The notes under the pieces were generated by a model that did no database searches, was not told where the DNA came from, and worked only from the letters and a program-made list of their open reading frames with translations. A stretch of DNA of 6,827 nucleotides. It comes from Xanthobacteraceae bacterium (GTDB lineage Bacteria > Pseudomonadota > Alphaproteobacteria > Rhizobiales > Xanthobacteraceae). The stretch covers positions 1-6,827 of the forward strand of contig JASHYD010000639.1 of NCBI GenBank assembly GCA_030043175.1, given 5' to 3'. Below, one piece after another: positions 1 through 5,591 of the stretch. Both the position numbers and the translations under genes were made by a program. Every line of letters begins with the position of its first letter. The stretch's first letter is position 1.

Positions 1-657
1 TTTTCACAAGAAACCGTTGCGAGTTGGCAATCAGGCGAGCGAGTGGCTGTGGCCAGAAGCGCCGATGCCGCGCGGTTAACGACGTCGGGGTGTTCGCCAC
101 CGCCGCAACTCTCGTCTCGAAACGCGTGCCATGCCGGTCGCCGAGCCGCACAGTAAGTGCGACCGCCGGAGATACGTGGTCTCGGGCGGCCCGAAAAACC
201 GGGCCGCCAGCCGAATAGTCGGCTCGCAGGCGATCGCCCGACCGATGCCGAGCGATGTCGCGATGGAGGGACTACCCTTCGCGCAACATCCGGCCAGCGA
301 GGGCATGCACCAATGACGCTATAAAACAGAACCAGCCGCACCGGACCAGGAACGAAAGGATGGCGGGCCTCTGGGCTCACGCTCAAGCCGACCGGCAATA
401 AGTGTCTCGCCTGCCGGGCTCTGCGGTTGCTGAAGTAGCGCTGGCCCTCGGGCGCGCAGAACACGTTTCGAACAGGATGGGAAGTTCGAATCGAAGGTCC
501 GCTAGCGCCGTTCCTGCGGTCGACCGCTCGGATACGACCGGAACTCTTGAGTTCGAAGCTGCACAACGCCGAACGCGGCGAGGACAACTGCGCGTTTCGT
601 TGGGCCTGCGCCAGAGGTTACCGACAGAGGTCCGAACGTCAATCGATCATTGCTTCC
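1..657. other. Left-edge region without a recognisable gene
   Basis: No reading frame here shows a family motif or a convincing start with a ribosome binding site. Short plus-strand frames are rich in Arg, Ser and Pro, as expected of non-coding frames in GC-rich DNA. One minus-strand frame stays open from roughly 600 to the left edge, but its composition is equally Arg/Pro/Ser-rich and I recognise nothing in it. The region lies downstream of the minus-strand SDR gene, whose stop codon is at 658-660, and no terminator directly follows that stop. The only strong structure is the hairpin at 185-208. It is best read as decayed or non-coding sequence. Confidence 0.5.
185..208. repeat. Perfect 9-bp inverted repeat (hairpin)
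   Basis: GGCGGCCCG at 185-193 is the exact reverse complement of CGGGCCGCC at 200-208, with a six-base A-rich loop. The stem is entirely G:C. Neither strand has a run of T after the stem, so it is not a typical intrinsic terminator. Its role is unknown. Confidence 0.6.
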
Positions 658-1455
658 TTATTTCTGCACGATTTCGGGAGGCGTGGACCGCGCGAGCTTC
701 GACATGCCCGCGATCCATCGGTCGTAGTCTTCCGATTTTCTGTGGCGGTAGTCCTCGACCACTGCATGGGGCAGGATGAGAAAAGTGCCCTCATCCAGCC
801 CTTTCAGTGTGGCCCGGGCTACCTCTTGCGCGCTGAGGACGCCGTCGGTGCTTTCGGGGCCTTTGGGAAGGTCTCTCAGGAGCGGGGTATCAACACCCTG
901 CGGGCAAAGGACGGAAACGCGGATACCCTGGTGGCGATGGCTGAAGGCCACGTTTTCGGCAAAGCCGATAGCGGCATGCTTCGTTGTGCCATAGACGGCG
1001 CTGCCGATTTGGTTGAGGAGGCCGGCCGCGGAAGCTGTGTGGAGGAGAGTCCCGCCCCCCCTTGCGATCATGCGCGGAAGCAGAAAGCGCGCCGCCCGGA
1101 CGTGAGCCAGGACGTTGATTTCCCACGATTTCTGCCAGATGTCGTCCGCCGCGAATGCTGCGTTGTCGGCCGGCCCACCGAAGCCCCAGGCCACTCCCGC
1201 ATTTGAGCAGAACGTGTGGATCGGACCTTCCTCGATCTCTATGCGCTCGAGAACGGCCTCAAAGGCCGCCGCATCGGCTACATCGACAGCGAAGGCGCGT
1301 CCCCCGATAGACTGGGCAACGGCTTCGGCCAGCGCCGTATTCTTGTCGAGCACGAAGACCTTCGTTGCCCCGTCGGCCGCGAAGGCTTCGCAAAGCGCAC
1401 GCCCGATCCCCTGGGCGCCCCCCGTTACGGCGACAACACCGAAGCGGCCACTCAT
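658..1455 (-). CDS. Short-chain dehydrogenase/reductase (SDR) family oxidoreductase
   Basis: This 265-residue protein has the length and motifs of a classical SDR, an NAD(P)-dependent cytosolic enzyme oxidising or reducing a hydroxyl/carbonyl group. Visible are the Rossmann nucleotide-binding motif TGGAQGIG (residues 11-18), Asp37 at the end of the second strand (suggesting NAD(H) preference), SNAGVA (84-89), Asn114, Ser142, and the catalytic pair Tyr155/Lys159 in YGTTK. The start at 1455 is chosen because GAGG lies five bases upstream and because the SDR fold begins right after it. An ATG at 1491 and a TTG at 1596 are in frame but would add an unconserved-looking leader. The gene is divergent from the quinone oxidoreductase at 1765. 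The substrate cannot be told from sequence; an acyl-CoA or alcohol substrate would fit the neighbourhood. The family call is firm and the exact function is not. Confidence 0.93.
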   Translation of the reverse strand: MSGRFGVVAVTGGAQGIGRALCEAFAADGATKVFVLDKNTALAEAVAQSIGGRAFAVDVADAAAFEAVLERIEIEEGPIHTFCSNAGVAWGFGGPADNAAFAADDIWQKSWEINVLAHVRAARFLLPRMIARGGGTLLHTASAAGLLNQIGSAVYGTTKHAAIGFAENVAFSHRHQGIRVSVLCPQGVDTPLLRDLPKGPESTDGVLSAQEVARATLKGLDEGTFLILPHAVVEDYRHRKSEDYDRWIAGMSKLARSTPPEIVQK

Positions 1456-1564
1456 TCGATCCTCGCGGTCTCGAAGCAGGACATCTTTCATAATCGCTAT
1501 GCCCCCAATGAAAATGACGTGACGCTGCCGCAAGCGGGCGAATCGCTTCCATGTGGGAATCGCC

Positions 1565-1577
1565 CCTACATAGTAGG
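1565..1577. promoter_or_regulatory. Perfect palindrome, candidate operator
   Basis: CCTAC-ATA-GTAGG is a perfect inverted repeat with a three-base centre. It lies about 110 bases upstream of the SDR start and overlaps the best minus-strand -10-like hexamer. The symmetry suits a dimeric repressor such as a TetR- or GntR-type protein. This is inference from position and symmetry only. Confidence 0.35.
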
Positions 1578-1706
1578 TCGCAATCGAGATTCCCAATATT
1601 TCGAGGACGTGCGGCGCCCTGTGGCCGGCCCGTGTTCAGCGCTCCAATGTCGAGATTGCCGTAGCAAACCGGCCCGCCGGCGGACGCGGCTTCGCATGAC
1701 TTGACC

Positions 1707-1725
1707 TGCCCGTTGACACGGGGCA
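1707..1725 (+). promoter_or_regulatory. Inverted repeat around a TTGACA hexamer, candidate operator/promoter
   Basis: TGCCC (1707-1711) and GGGCA (1721-1725) are inverted copies flanking nine bases that contain TTGACA (1713-1718). It lies 40 to 58 bases upstream of the quinone oxidoreductase start, a plausible place for a -35 box covered by an operator. A good -10 box is not visible, so support is weak. Confidence 0.25.
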
Positions 1726-1764
1726 ACCAGCGGGATCGCGTTTTCCTCCGAGGCGGACCACAAG

Positions 1765-2766
1765 ATGAAAGCATGGCTAAGTACGGCACCGGGCGGTCCG
1801 GAGACCCTCAATCTTATGGAAATCCCTGCGCCTGCCGCGCGAAAAGGCGAAGTCCTCGTGCGCACGCGGGCAGTCGGCCTGAACTTCCCCGACACGTTGA
1901 TCATACAAGACAAGTATCAGCTCCGGCCCCAGCGCCCGTTCGCACCGGGCGGTGAGCTGGCAGGAACGGTGGTCGCCACGGGCGAAGGCGTCAAAGGCTT
2001 CAGGCAGGGCGACCGGGTGGTCGGGGTCACGCTTTCAGGCGCATTGATGGAGCAGGTCGCCGTCGACGCATCGCGTTGCGCCGTCATTCCCGACGAGATC
2101 GACTTCGCTTCAGCATCAGTTTTTCCTTTCGTCTACGGCACGGTCTGGCATGCGCTGGTCGAACGCGGCGACATTAAAGCCGCCGACAAAGTCCTCGTGC
2201 TCGGCGCCGGCGGCGGCATCGGCCAGGCCGGTTGCGAAATCGCAAAGGTGTTCGGCGCGCATGTGGTGGCGGCAGCTAGTAGCACAGCCAAACGCGATGC
2301 CGCTGCCCGGGCCGGCGCGGATATTGGCCTCCTCTATTCGTCCGAAATGGACGAAGAAGGCCAAAGAAACTTCGGCGCCGCGCTGAAAGCCGCAAGCGGA
2401 TCGCAAGGCTTCGACATCGTCATCGATCCTGTCGGTGGACCTTATGCCGAACCGGCCCTGCGCGCCGTGGGCTGGCGCGGCCGCTATCTGGTCGTCGGCT
2501 TTACGGCCGGCATTCCGAGGTTGCCGCTGAACCTGCCGCTGTTGAAGGGCTGCGACATCCGCGGCATATTCTGGGGCGACGAGCTGAGACGAGATCCGGA
2601 TGCTTTCGCGCGCCAGATCAGAGCGATGCTGCCTTATCTGCGCTCCGGCGCGCTGCGCCCCGGGCCTTCCCTCGTCCTGCCTTTCGCACGGGCCGCGGAA
2701 GGCATCGCCATGCTCGAGGGACGCAATTCGATAGGCAAGATCGCCATCAGCCTTGACGGCGGGTGA
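1765..2766 (+). CDS. NADPH:quinone oxidoreductase-type medium-chain dehydrogenase (zinc-independent)
   Basis: This 333-residue protein has the usual length of the quinone oxidoreductase branch of the MDR superfamily, cytosolic enzymes that reduce quinones or enones using NADPH. An N-terminal GroES-like domain carries NFPDTLI (40-46) and the segment PGGELAG (61-67), both typical of this branch. The Rossmann domain has GAGGGIG (147-153) after a hydrophobic strand. The zinc-binding Cys/His set of alcohol dehydrogenases is absent, as expected. A purine-rich GAGGCGGA lies 8 to 15 bases before the ATG and serves as ribosome binding site. The gene is divergent from the SDR gene, and its TGA overlaps potential GTG/ATG starts of the next frame. 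The family call is strong. The true substrate (quinone, enoyl thioester or other enone) is not determinable. Confidence 0.93.
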   Translation: MKAWLSTAPGGPETLNLMEIPAPAARKGEVLVRTRAVGLNFPDTLIIQDKYQLRPQRPFAPGGELAGTVVATGEGVKGFRQGDRVVGVTLSGALMEQVAVDASRCAVIPDEIDFASASVFPFVYGTVWHALVERGDIKAADKVLVLGAGGGIGQAGCEIAKVFGAHVVAAASSTAKRDAAARAGADIGLLYSSEMDEEGQRNFGAALKAASGSQGFDIVIDPVGGPYAEPALRAVGWRGRYLVVGFTAGIPRLPLNLPLLKGCDIRGIFWGDELRRDPDAFARQIRAMLPYLRSGALRPGPSLVLPFARAAEGIAMLEGRNSIGKIAISLDGG

Positions 2767-3038
2767 TGACAATGTTTCGGAACGCAATGGAGACCGGCAT
2801 CTCGATCACACGGGTCAGGTTTGATCCCATCGCCACACCTACCAAGCAGATCGTCATCGAACACTTCGATGTCATGCAGGCAGCTGGCGTAGAGCCCACA
2901 CTGGTTCTCACAGCAGACCTCGCGCGACGGGTACGGCAAGGCTTCGGCATCGGCATGATCGTCGGGCTGGTCAACCTCCAAAAGCCCGCGGCGTTAACCC
3001 AGGCCCCACGATCTCAGCTACACCGTAACTACCACTGA
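2763..3038 (+). pseudogene. Probable LysR-type regulator substrate-binding-domain fragment (tentative)
   Basis: A 91-codon frame begins at GTG 2763, overlapping the quinone oxidoreductase stop by four bases (GTGA), with a second start ATG at 2766. Residues about 28-67 read like the second half of a LysR-type substrate-binding domain: a stretch ending in AAGVEPTLVLTAD, then RRVRQGFGIGMIV, matching the family pattern in which a 'GxxPxxVLxxxD' strand is followed by 'V..GLGIxIV'. The N-terminal helix-turn-helix domain and the rest of the effector domain are missing, so any product could not be a normal regulator. It may be a fragment left by rearrangement, or a short coupled ORF that resembles LysR by chance. 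Residues after about 75 have no recognisable character. The assignment comes from motif recall only. Confidence 0.35.
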
Positions 3039-3296
3039 GCCTCTCGACTCTCGAGTTCCGCCACTGCAGCCAGACCGCGGAAAAGACGTTCATTATCCTT
3101 CGTCCACCGCCTGATATCAGTGCCACAGCAGGCCGAGCCGCTCGACAATTTGTATGCTTTTCACGCCTGTCATACCTCTGCCGCCGCCTCACCTTCGGCA
3201 CAGGCAGGATTGGCGGGAGCGTAACATTGCGTCTGCGGGGCCTTCGGTCTAAACGGTAGGCGGCTTCCGCGAAACGCCATCCGTTAGGCACGGAAC
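3039..3296. other. Non-coding stretch between two gene fragments
   Basis: I see no frame with a recognisable protein, no tRNA-like fold and no strong hairpin. A minus-strand frame covers 2971-3291 but looks like an antisense shadow with an Arg-rich start. The stretch separates the LysR-like fragment from the cupin tail and is probably rearrangement debris. Confidence 0.4.
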
Positions 3297-3436
3297 TGTC
3301 GGGGGCTCAAGGTTGGCGACCTGGTGATGGTCCCGCCGGGCGTGGTGCAAGGACGGGCCGACATCCGGATTACGTGGACTATTTGAGCGCGCCGGCCTTC
3401 CATGTCCTTGGCATCGACCATGGTGTCTTTGGCTGA
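3297..3436 (+). pseudogene. C-terminal remnant of a cupin-domain protein, frameshifted
   Basis: From about 3303 the frame reads GLKVGDLVMVPPGVVQGRADI, the second cupin motif (G-D-x-x-x-x-P-x-G). It then runs into a stop at 3378-3380. One frame over, from 3368, the sequence continues as DYVDYLSAPAFHVLGIDHG and ends at TGA 3434-3436. Adding a single C near 3364-3367 (turning ATCCGG into ATCCCGG) joins the halves as ADIPDYVDYL, a sensible cupin tail. The first cupin motif and the N-terminus are absent. An intact secreted cupin gene starts 103 bases downstream, so this may be the end of a former neighbour or paralogue. It appears to be dead. Confidence 0.6.
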
Positions 3437-3538
3437 TGGATTGCGAGAGCCACGGTCGAGCAGGGCGCCACGTTTGCGTCCTTACGATTTGGGCTACACT
3501 GATTGTGCATTACATCAACTCAGAAGGGGATACCGCTC

Positions 3539-3988
3539 ATGAAATACGTGCTCGTACTCGCCGCGATACTCTCGACGGCGGCCCTGGTAACCCTCGGAAC
3601 TGCCGCCGGTTTTCCGCCCCGCGTCCACTACGTAGACCACGACAAGGTTGCGGCCGCATTCGTCAAGGGCGGACGCATCATCGAGGATGAAGGTTTGATC
3701 GTCATTGCCAACCGCGGTGTGCAGCGCGGTTCCGAGATGCACGACAACACCAACCATGTGTTCATCATTGTGGATGGCGAAGCGGAGTTCATCACCGGCG
3801 GCAAGATGGTCGACCCGAAGGTAACCGCCCCCGGCCAGACGCGCGGGACCGGCATCGAGGGCGGGGTGAGTCATCATCTGACCAAGGGCGACGTGATCAC
3901 GATCCCCGCAAAGACCCCGCACCAGTGGAAGGACACCTCGAAAACGGGCTCGGTCGGCTACTACGCAGTGAACTTCGACAGTAATTAA
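3539..3988 (+). CDS. Exported cupin-domain protein
   Basis: This is a 149-residue protein. The ATG at 3539 is preferred over an upstream TTG because AGAAGGGGA lies nine bases before it and because a signal peptide then starts at residue 1: Lys2, a hydrophobic core at residues 4-19 and a small-residue region GTAAG at 20-24, predicting periplasmic export. The single cupin barrel is seen in motif 1 (residues 60-80, with His68 and His73 in EMHDNTNHVF) and motif 2 (GDVITIPAKTPHQW, 117-130, with His128). These histidines could bind a divalent metal, although the usual motif-1 Glu is not in its normal place. Residues 85-91 (ITGGKMV) match the small secreted cupins common in Rhizobiales. TTGCGT (3474-3479) and TACACT (3495-3500), 15 bases apart, form a weak promoter candidate. 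Ligand or reaction is unknown. Confidence 0.88.
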   Translation: MKYVLVLAAILSTAALVTLGTAAGFPPRVHYVDHDKVAAAFVKGGRIIEDEGLIVIANRGVQRGSEMHDNTNHVFIIVDGEAEFITGGKMVDPKVTAPGQTRGTGIEGGVSHHLTKGDVITIPAKTPHQWKDTSKTGSVGYYAVNFDSN

Positions 3989-3989
3989 C

Positions 3990-4196
3990 GAGCCCAGTGA
4001 GTCTTCATGTGAGCCGGCCGAGCGGCGCGTCGGCACGGTCGGCCGCGTCCATCCCCATATGGACATCAAGATTGTCGATGGAGACGGTCAGATCGTGCCG
4101 CGCCGAACGCCGGGCGAATTTGTATGGGCGTCGGCGCGTCATCCGCGAAGCGAGCATGCACGAGCTCGCAGATGCATGGCCATACGACCAATGACA
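3990..4196 (+). pseudogene. Acyl-CoA synthetase (AMP-binding enzyme) internal fragment
   Basis: Starting one base after the cupin stop codon, the frame beginning GAG at 3990 reads EPAERRVGTVGRVHPHMDIK followed by IVDGDGQIVPRRTPGEF, ending near 4121. This matches the stretch of fatty-acyl or aromatic-acid CoA ligases in which '...ERRxxTVGRxxPHxExKIVD..G..VPRGxPGEL' precedes the 'RGYSVMLGYW' segment. After 4121 similarity resumes only in another frame (CMGV, then MHGHTTND near 4172-4195, resembling 'WMHTGDLATMD'), so a frameshift and small deletions are likely. The adenylation P-loop and the C-terminal catalytic Lys region are missing. It is a dead internal fragment. With the SDR and MDR genes it hints at a former acyl-CoA metabolism cluster. 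Confidence 0.6.
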
Positions 4197-4250
4197 TTCT
4201 ACGGGTTGGTCGCCTAGTGCACCCGTCAGAGCGACCGCCGTCGAGGGGCG

Positions 4251-4965
4251 AAGAAGGCCAAACTCCGATGGCGCGGGAAGCGAAGCCAGGTTCCCTTCAA
4301 GAACCCAACGATCACGGTCACGGGGCGATCGTCAGATTTAACGGCTGCGAAATCCGGCCTTGGAAGCATCGGGAAATCGATGGACGAATCAAGTCTGGTT
4401 CGTTCTCCCAAGACGCGCGCGGGCGTTTGTGGCCGAATACGAACTGAAGCCCTCGGCAAGAAAGAGGGCATGACACTCTCGACGGGCGCCAAGGTCGAGA
4501 ATTCCCGGATGTTCGCCACGCACGAGAACGCACTCGCTTGCGCCCAACGGTCCGGTAAGAAGCGGCGCACGCAGGCCATCCACGCCAAGATCACGAACAG
4601 CAGAAAGGACTTCCTGCACAAGGAAACAACGAAGATTCGACCCCTTCGGGATGATCTGCGTGGGCAATGTATCGGGCCGCTGGCTTGAGGCAACGAACGG
4701 CAAGTCGTCGGCTGAAGCCAGCACGGGGATGTCTCGCAACATGCTGGGGTATAAGGCGATTGCGCGCGCGGCGACGTTTGTGGATACCTCCGAGCACCTA
4801 AGCGCTCAGACCTGTTGCGAATGCGGATGCGTCGGCGGCCTGAAAGGGTTGAAGGGTCTCGAAATAAGAGAATGGGCGTGTGACGAGTGCGGCGCTGCTC
4901 ATTGATCGCGACGTTAACGCGCGTAACATTCTCCGTCTGGGACGTCAGACGCTTGCAGAAGGAAG
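4251..4965 (+). pseudogene. Degraded TnpB (IS1341/IS605 OrfB-type) gene
   Basis: Pieces of a TnpB-like RNA-guided nuclease of IS200/IS605 elements occur in order but in different frames: KKAKLRWRGKRSQVPFK from 4251; DGRIKSGSFSQDARGR near 4380-4426; MTLSTGAKVENSRMF from 4470, running on to the helix AKITNSRKDFLHKETTKI; ICVGNVSGRWL, then YKAIARAATF and a zinc finger with CxxC pairs at codons 4813/4822 and 4879/4888 from 4651; and the RuvC-III signature DRDVNARNIL from 4904 after a one-base shift (TGA at 4903). The RuvC-I 'GIDLG' segment with its catalytic Asp is lost, replaced by EALGKKEG near 4452-4469. At least four frameshifts make it non-functional. No linked tnpA or element ends are evident, and the intact tnpA at 5592 belongs to a separate element. 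Confidence 0.8.
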
Positions 4966-4995
4966 CTCCATCCACGCCGCCAGGTTGGGATGGAG
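4966..4995. repeat. 8-bp inverted repeat just after the TnpB relic
   Basis: CTCCATCC (4966-4973) and GGATGGAG (4988-4995) are perfect inverted copies around a 14-base loop. They lie at the end of TnpB similarity. The hairpin may belong to the 3' end of the dead element, or to the downstream side of the small minus-strand gene that ends at 5002. No T-tract follows on either strand. Confidence 0.4.
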
Positions 4996-5001
4996 AGGAT
5001 G

Positions 5002-5154
5002 TCACGGGCAGCTCTTGCTAAGCAGGAAGTACACGTATTGATGCACATCAATTCCGAGCCAGAACAAGACTACAATGCCCGCGATCACGAGTTGCCAGCG
5101 AGTGCGGGTCTGACCCGACAGAATGCGGCTCATCCAATCCCAGAGGCTACTCAT
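5002..5154 (-). CDS. Small single-pass membrane protein, unknown function
   Basis: A 50-residue ORF starts at ATG (5152-5154 on the complement), preceded by AAGGAA about six bases upstream. The N-terminal part is amphipathic and Trp-rich (SSLWDWMSRIL), followed by a basic patch (TRTRW) and a hydrophobic helix, WQLVIAGIVVLFWLGIDVHQ, continuing YVYFLL before a short tail ending KSCP. This predicts one transmembrane segment with the positively charged N-terminal side cytoplasmic. A coherent ribosome site, charge pattern and hydrophobic helix in one short frame argue that it is real despite its length. It is convergent with the TnpB relic and divergent from the interrupted gene at 5315. I do not recognise the family. 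A GC hairpin at 5170-5184 lies within its leader. Confidence 0.6.
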   Translation of the reverse strand: MSSLWDWMSRILSGQTRTRWQLVIAGIVVLFWLGIDVHQYVYFLLSKSCP

Positions 5155-5314
5155 TGCAATTTCCTTCAGGCCCCTCCGCGGGGCTCGCGCCGCCTAGGGG
5201 CGCAGCGCAGTTGTATTGACCGCTTATTGGTCCTAGGAATCTTCCTCTCATGGGGAGCAGCATGTAAACCTCTGAAGCGATCTCGGACCACGACAGCGCG
5301 GCGAGATATTCGTG
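5155..5314. promoter_or_regulatory. Divergent intergenic region between small membrane protein gene and interrupted gene
   Basis: This 160-base gap must contain the promoters of the two divergent genes. TTGACC at 5216-5221 is a possible plus-strand -35 box but has no good -10 partner. GACC (5218-5221) and GGTC (5229-5232) form a small inverted repeat. Nothing stronger is visible. Confidence 0.3.
5170..5184 (-). repeat. Short GC hairpin in the leader of the small membrane protein gene
   Basis: GCCCC (5170-5174) pairs perfectly with GGGGC (5180-5184) around a five-base loop. On the minus strand it lies about 15 bases before the start codon, and the loop side includes GGAGGGG, a possible alternative Shine-Dalgarno held in the stem. 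A role in translation is conceivable but unproven. Confidence 0.4.
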
Positions 5315-5472
5315 ATGCAGCTTCTAGATGAGGACTATTTGTTCGGAAAGGTCATCCTCGCGGACATGCCTCGGGGAGCGTGCTCCGATGCCAGGAGCAA
5401 AATTTGATCTACGTGTACGGGCAAATGATCCAAGCCTGCGAGGCACAGCGTTCCGACGTCTGGGCAGATTAC
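5315..5472 (+). pseudogene. 5' part of an unknown gene interrupted by the IS200-type element
   Basis: The frame from ATG 5315 reads MQLLDEDYLFGKVILADM, then CSDAR, and stops at TGA 5405. The frame one base away (codons from 5395) reads EQNLIYVYGQMIQACEAQ followed by RSDVWADY up to 5472. One missing G in the AGGAG run near 5393-5397 (originally AGGGAG) would join them as DAREQNL. At 5472 the IS200-type element begins, and the same frame continues at 6132. The repaired product would be about 86 residues, acidic, soluble, with no signal peptide or membrane helix. I do not recognise the family. The start codon is tentative because the ribosome site (GCGAG about 13 bases upstream) is weak. Confidence 0.6.
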
Positions 5473-5474
5473 TA

Positions 5475-5504
5475 ACCTCCAGGGAGGTCCCCGGCTCTGC
5501 CGGG
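5475..5504. repeat. IS200-type left-end hairpins
   Basis: Two adjacent hairpins occupy the left end. ACCTCC-AG-GGAGGT (5475-5488) is a perfect 6-bp stem. CCCGGC-TCT-GCCGGG (5490-5504) is a perfect 6-bp stem with a three-base loop and shares its loop and core with the right-end hairpin at 6102-6126. In this family such imperfect or perfect palindromes are recognised as single-stranded DNA by TnpA. Confidence 0.75.
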
Positions 5505-5529
5505 TGGCAGTAGAAGTTTGACATTTGCG

Positions 5530-5544
5530 GCGGTCGTCCACCGC
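5530..5544 (+). repeat. Hairpin in the tnpA leader
   Basis: GCGGT (5530-5534) and ACCGC (5540-5544) are perfect inverted copies around CGTCC. It lies between the left-end hairpins and the Shine-Dalgarno-masking stem. It could be an intrinsic barrier that shields tnpA from outside transcription, as described for IS200, but no T-tract follows it. Confidence 0.4.
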
Positions 5545-5551
5545 TGAGACT

Positions 5552-5585
5552 CTCGTTTCGTGAGCGGCCAAGCACACGAAAGGAG
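5552..5585 (+). promoter_or_regulatory. Leader hairpin sequestering the tnpA Shine-Dalgarno
   Basis: TTTCGTG (5556-5562) pairs with CACGAAA (5575-5581), and after one G/G mismatch CTC (5552-5554) pairs with GAG (5583-5585). The loop is 12 bases. The 3' arm contains the whole Shine-Dalgarno AAAGGAG (5579-5585), which sits six bases before the GTG start. In the mRNA this stem should block ribosome entry. The Salmonella IS200 tnpA leader is known to be repressed by a comparable structure, so the assignment rests on direct pairing plus family precedent. Confidence 0.7.
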
Positions 5586-5591
5586 TTTGCG

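Larger units (their letters stand above)
1456..1764. promoter_or_regulatory. Divergent intergenic region between SDR and quinone oxidoreductase genes
   Basis: This stretch must hold the promoters of both flanking genes. On the plus strand TTGACA at 1713-1718 could be a -35 box, but the matching -10 position (about 1736-1741) is poor. On the minus strand TTGGGA (1591-1596) and TACTAT (1570-1575) are separated by only 15 bases. Two symmetrical elements, at 1565-1577 and 1707-1725, are candidate operators. No coding sequence is evident. Divergent promoters with shared operators are common for SDR/MDR gene pairs, but no regulator gene is intact in the window. Confidence 0.5.

Noticed and set aside
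467..557. Three TTCGAA palindromes at 467, 485 and 552
   Set aside because: Spacing is irregular, and the hexamer alone is too short and common in GC-rich DNA to call an operator array.
547..1206. Long plus-strand open frame (219 codons)
   Set aside because: It is antisense to the SDR gene over most of its length and has no family motifs. GC-rich genes often leave such open antisense frames.
2116..2787. Minus-strand open frame (223 codons)
   Set aside because: It is an antisense shadow of the quinone oxidoreductase gene.
3515..4069. Minus-strand open frame (184 codons)
   Set aside because: It is an antisense shadow of the exported cupin gene; no ribosome site or motif supports it.
4226..5005. 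Long minus-strand open frame (259 codons)
   Set aside because: It lies antisense to the TnpB relic, is rich in Arg, Ser and Pro, and shows no motif, whereas the plus strand shows ordered TnpB pieces.
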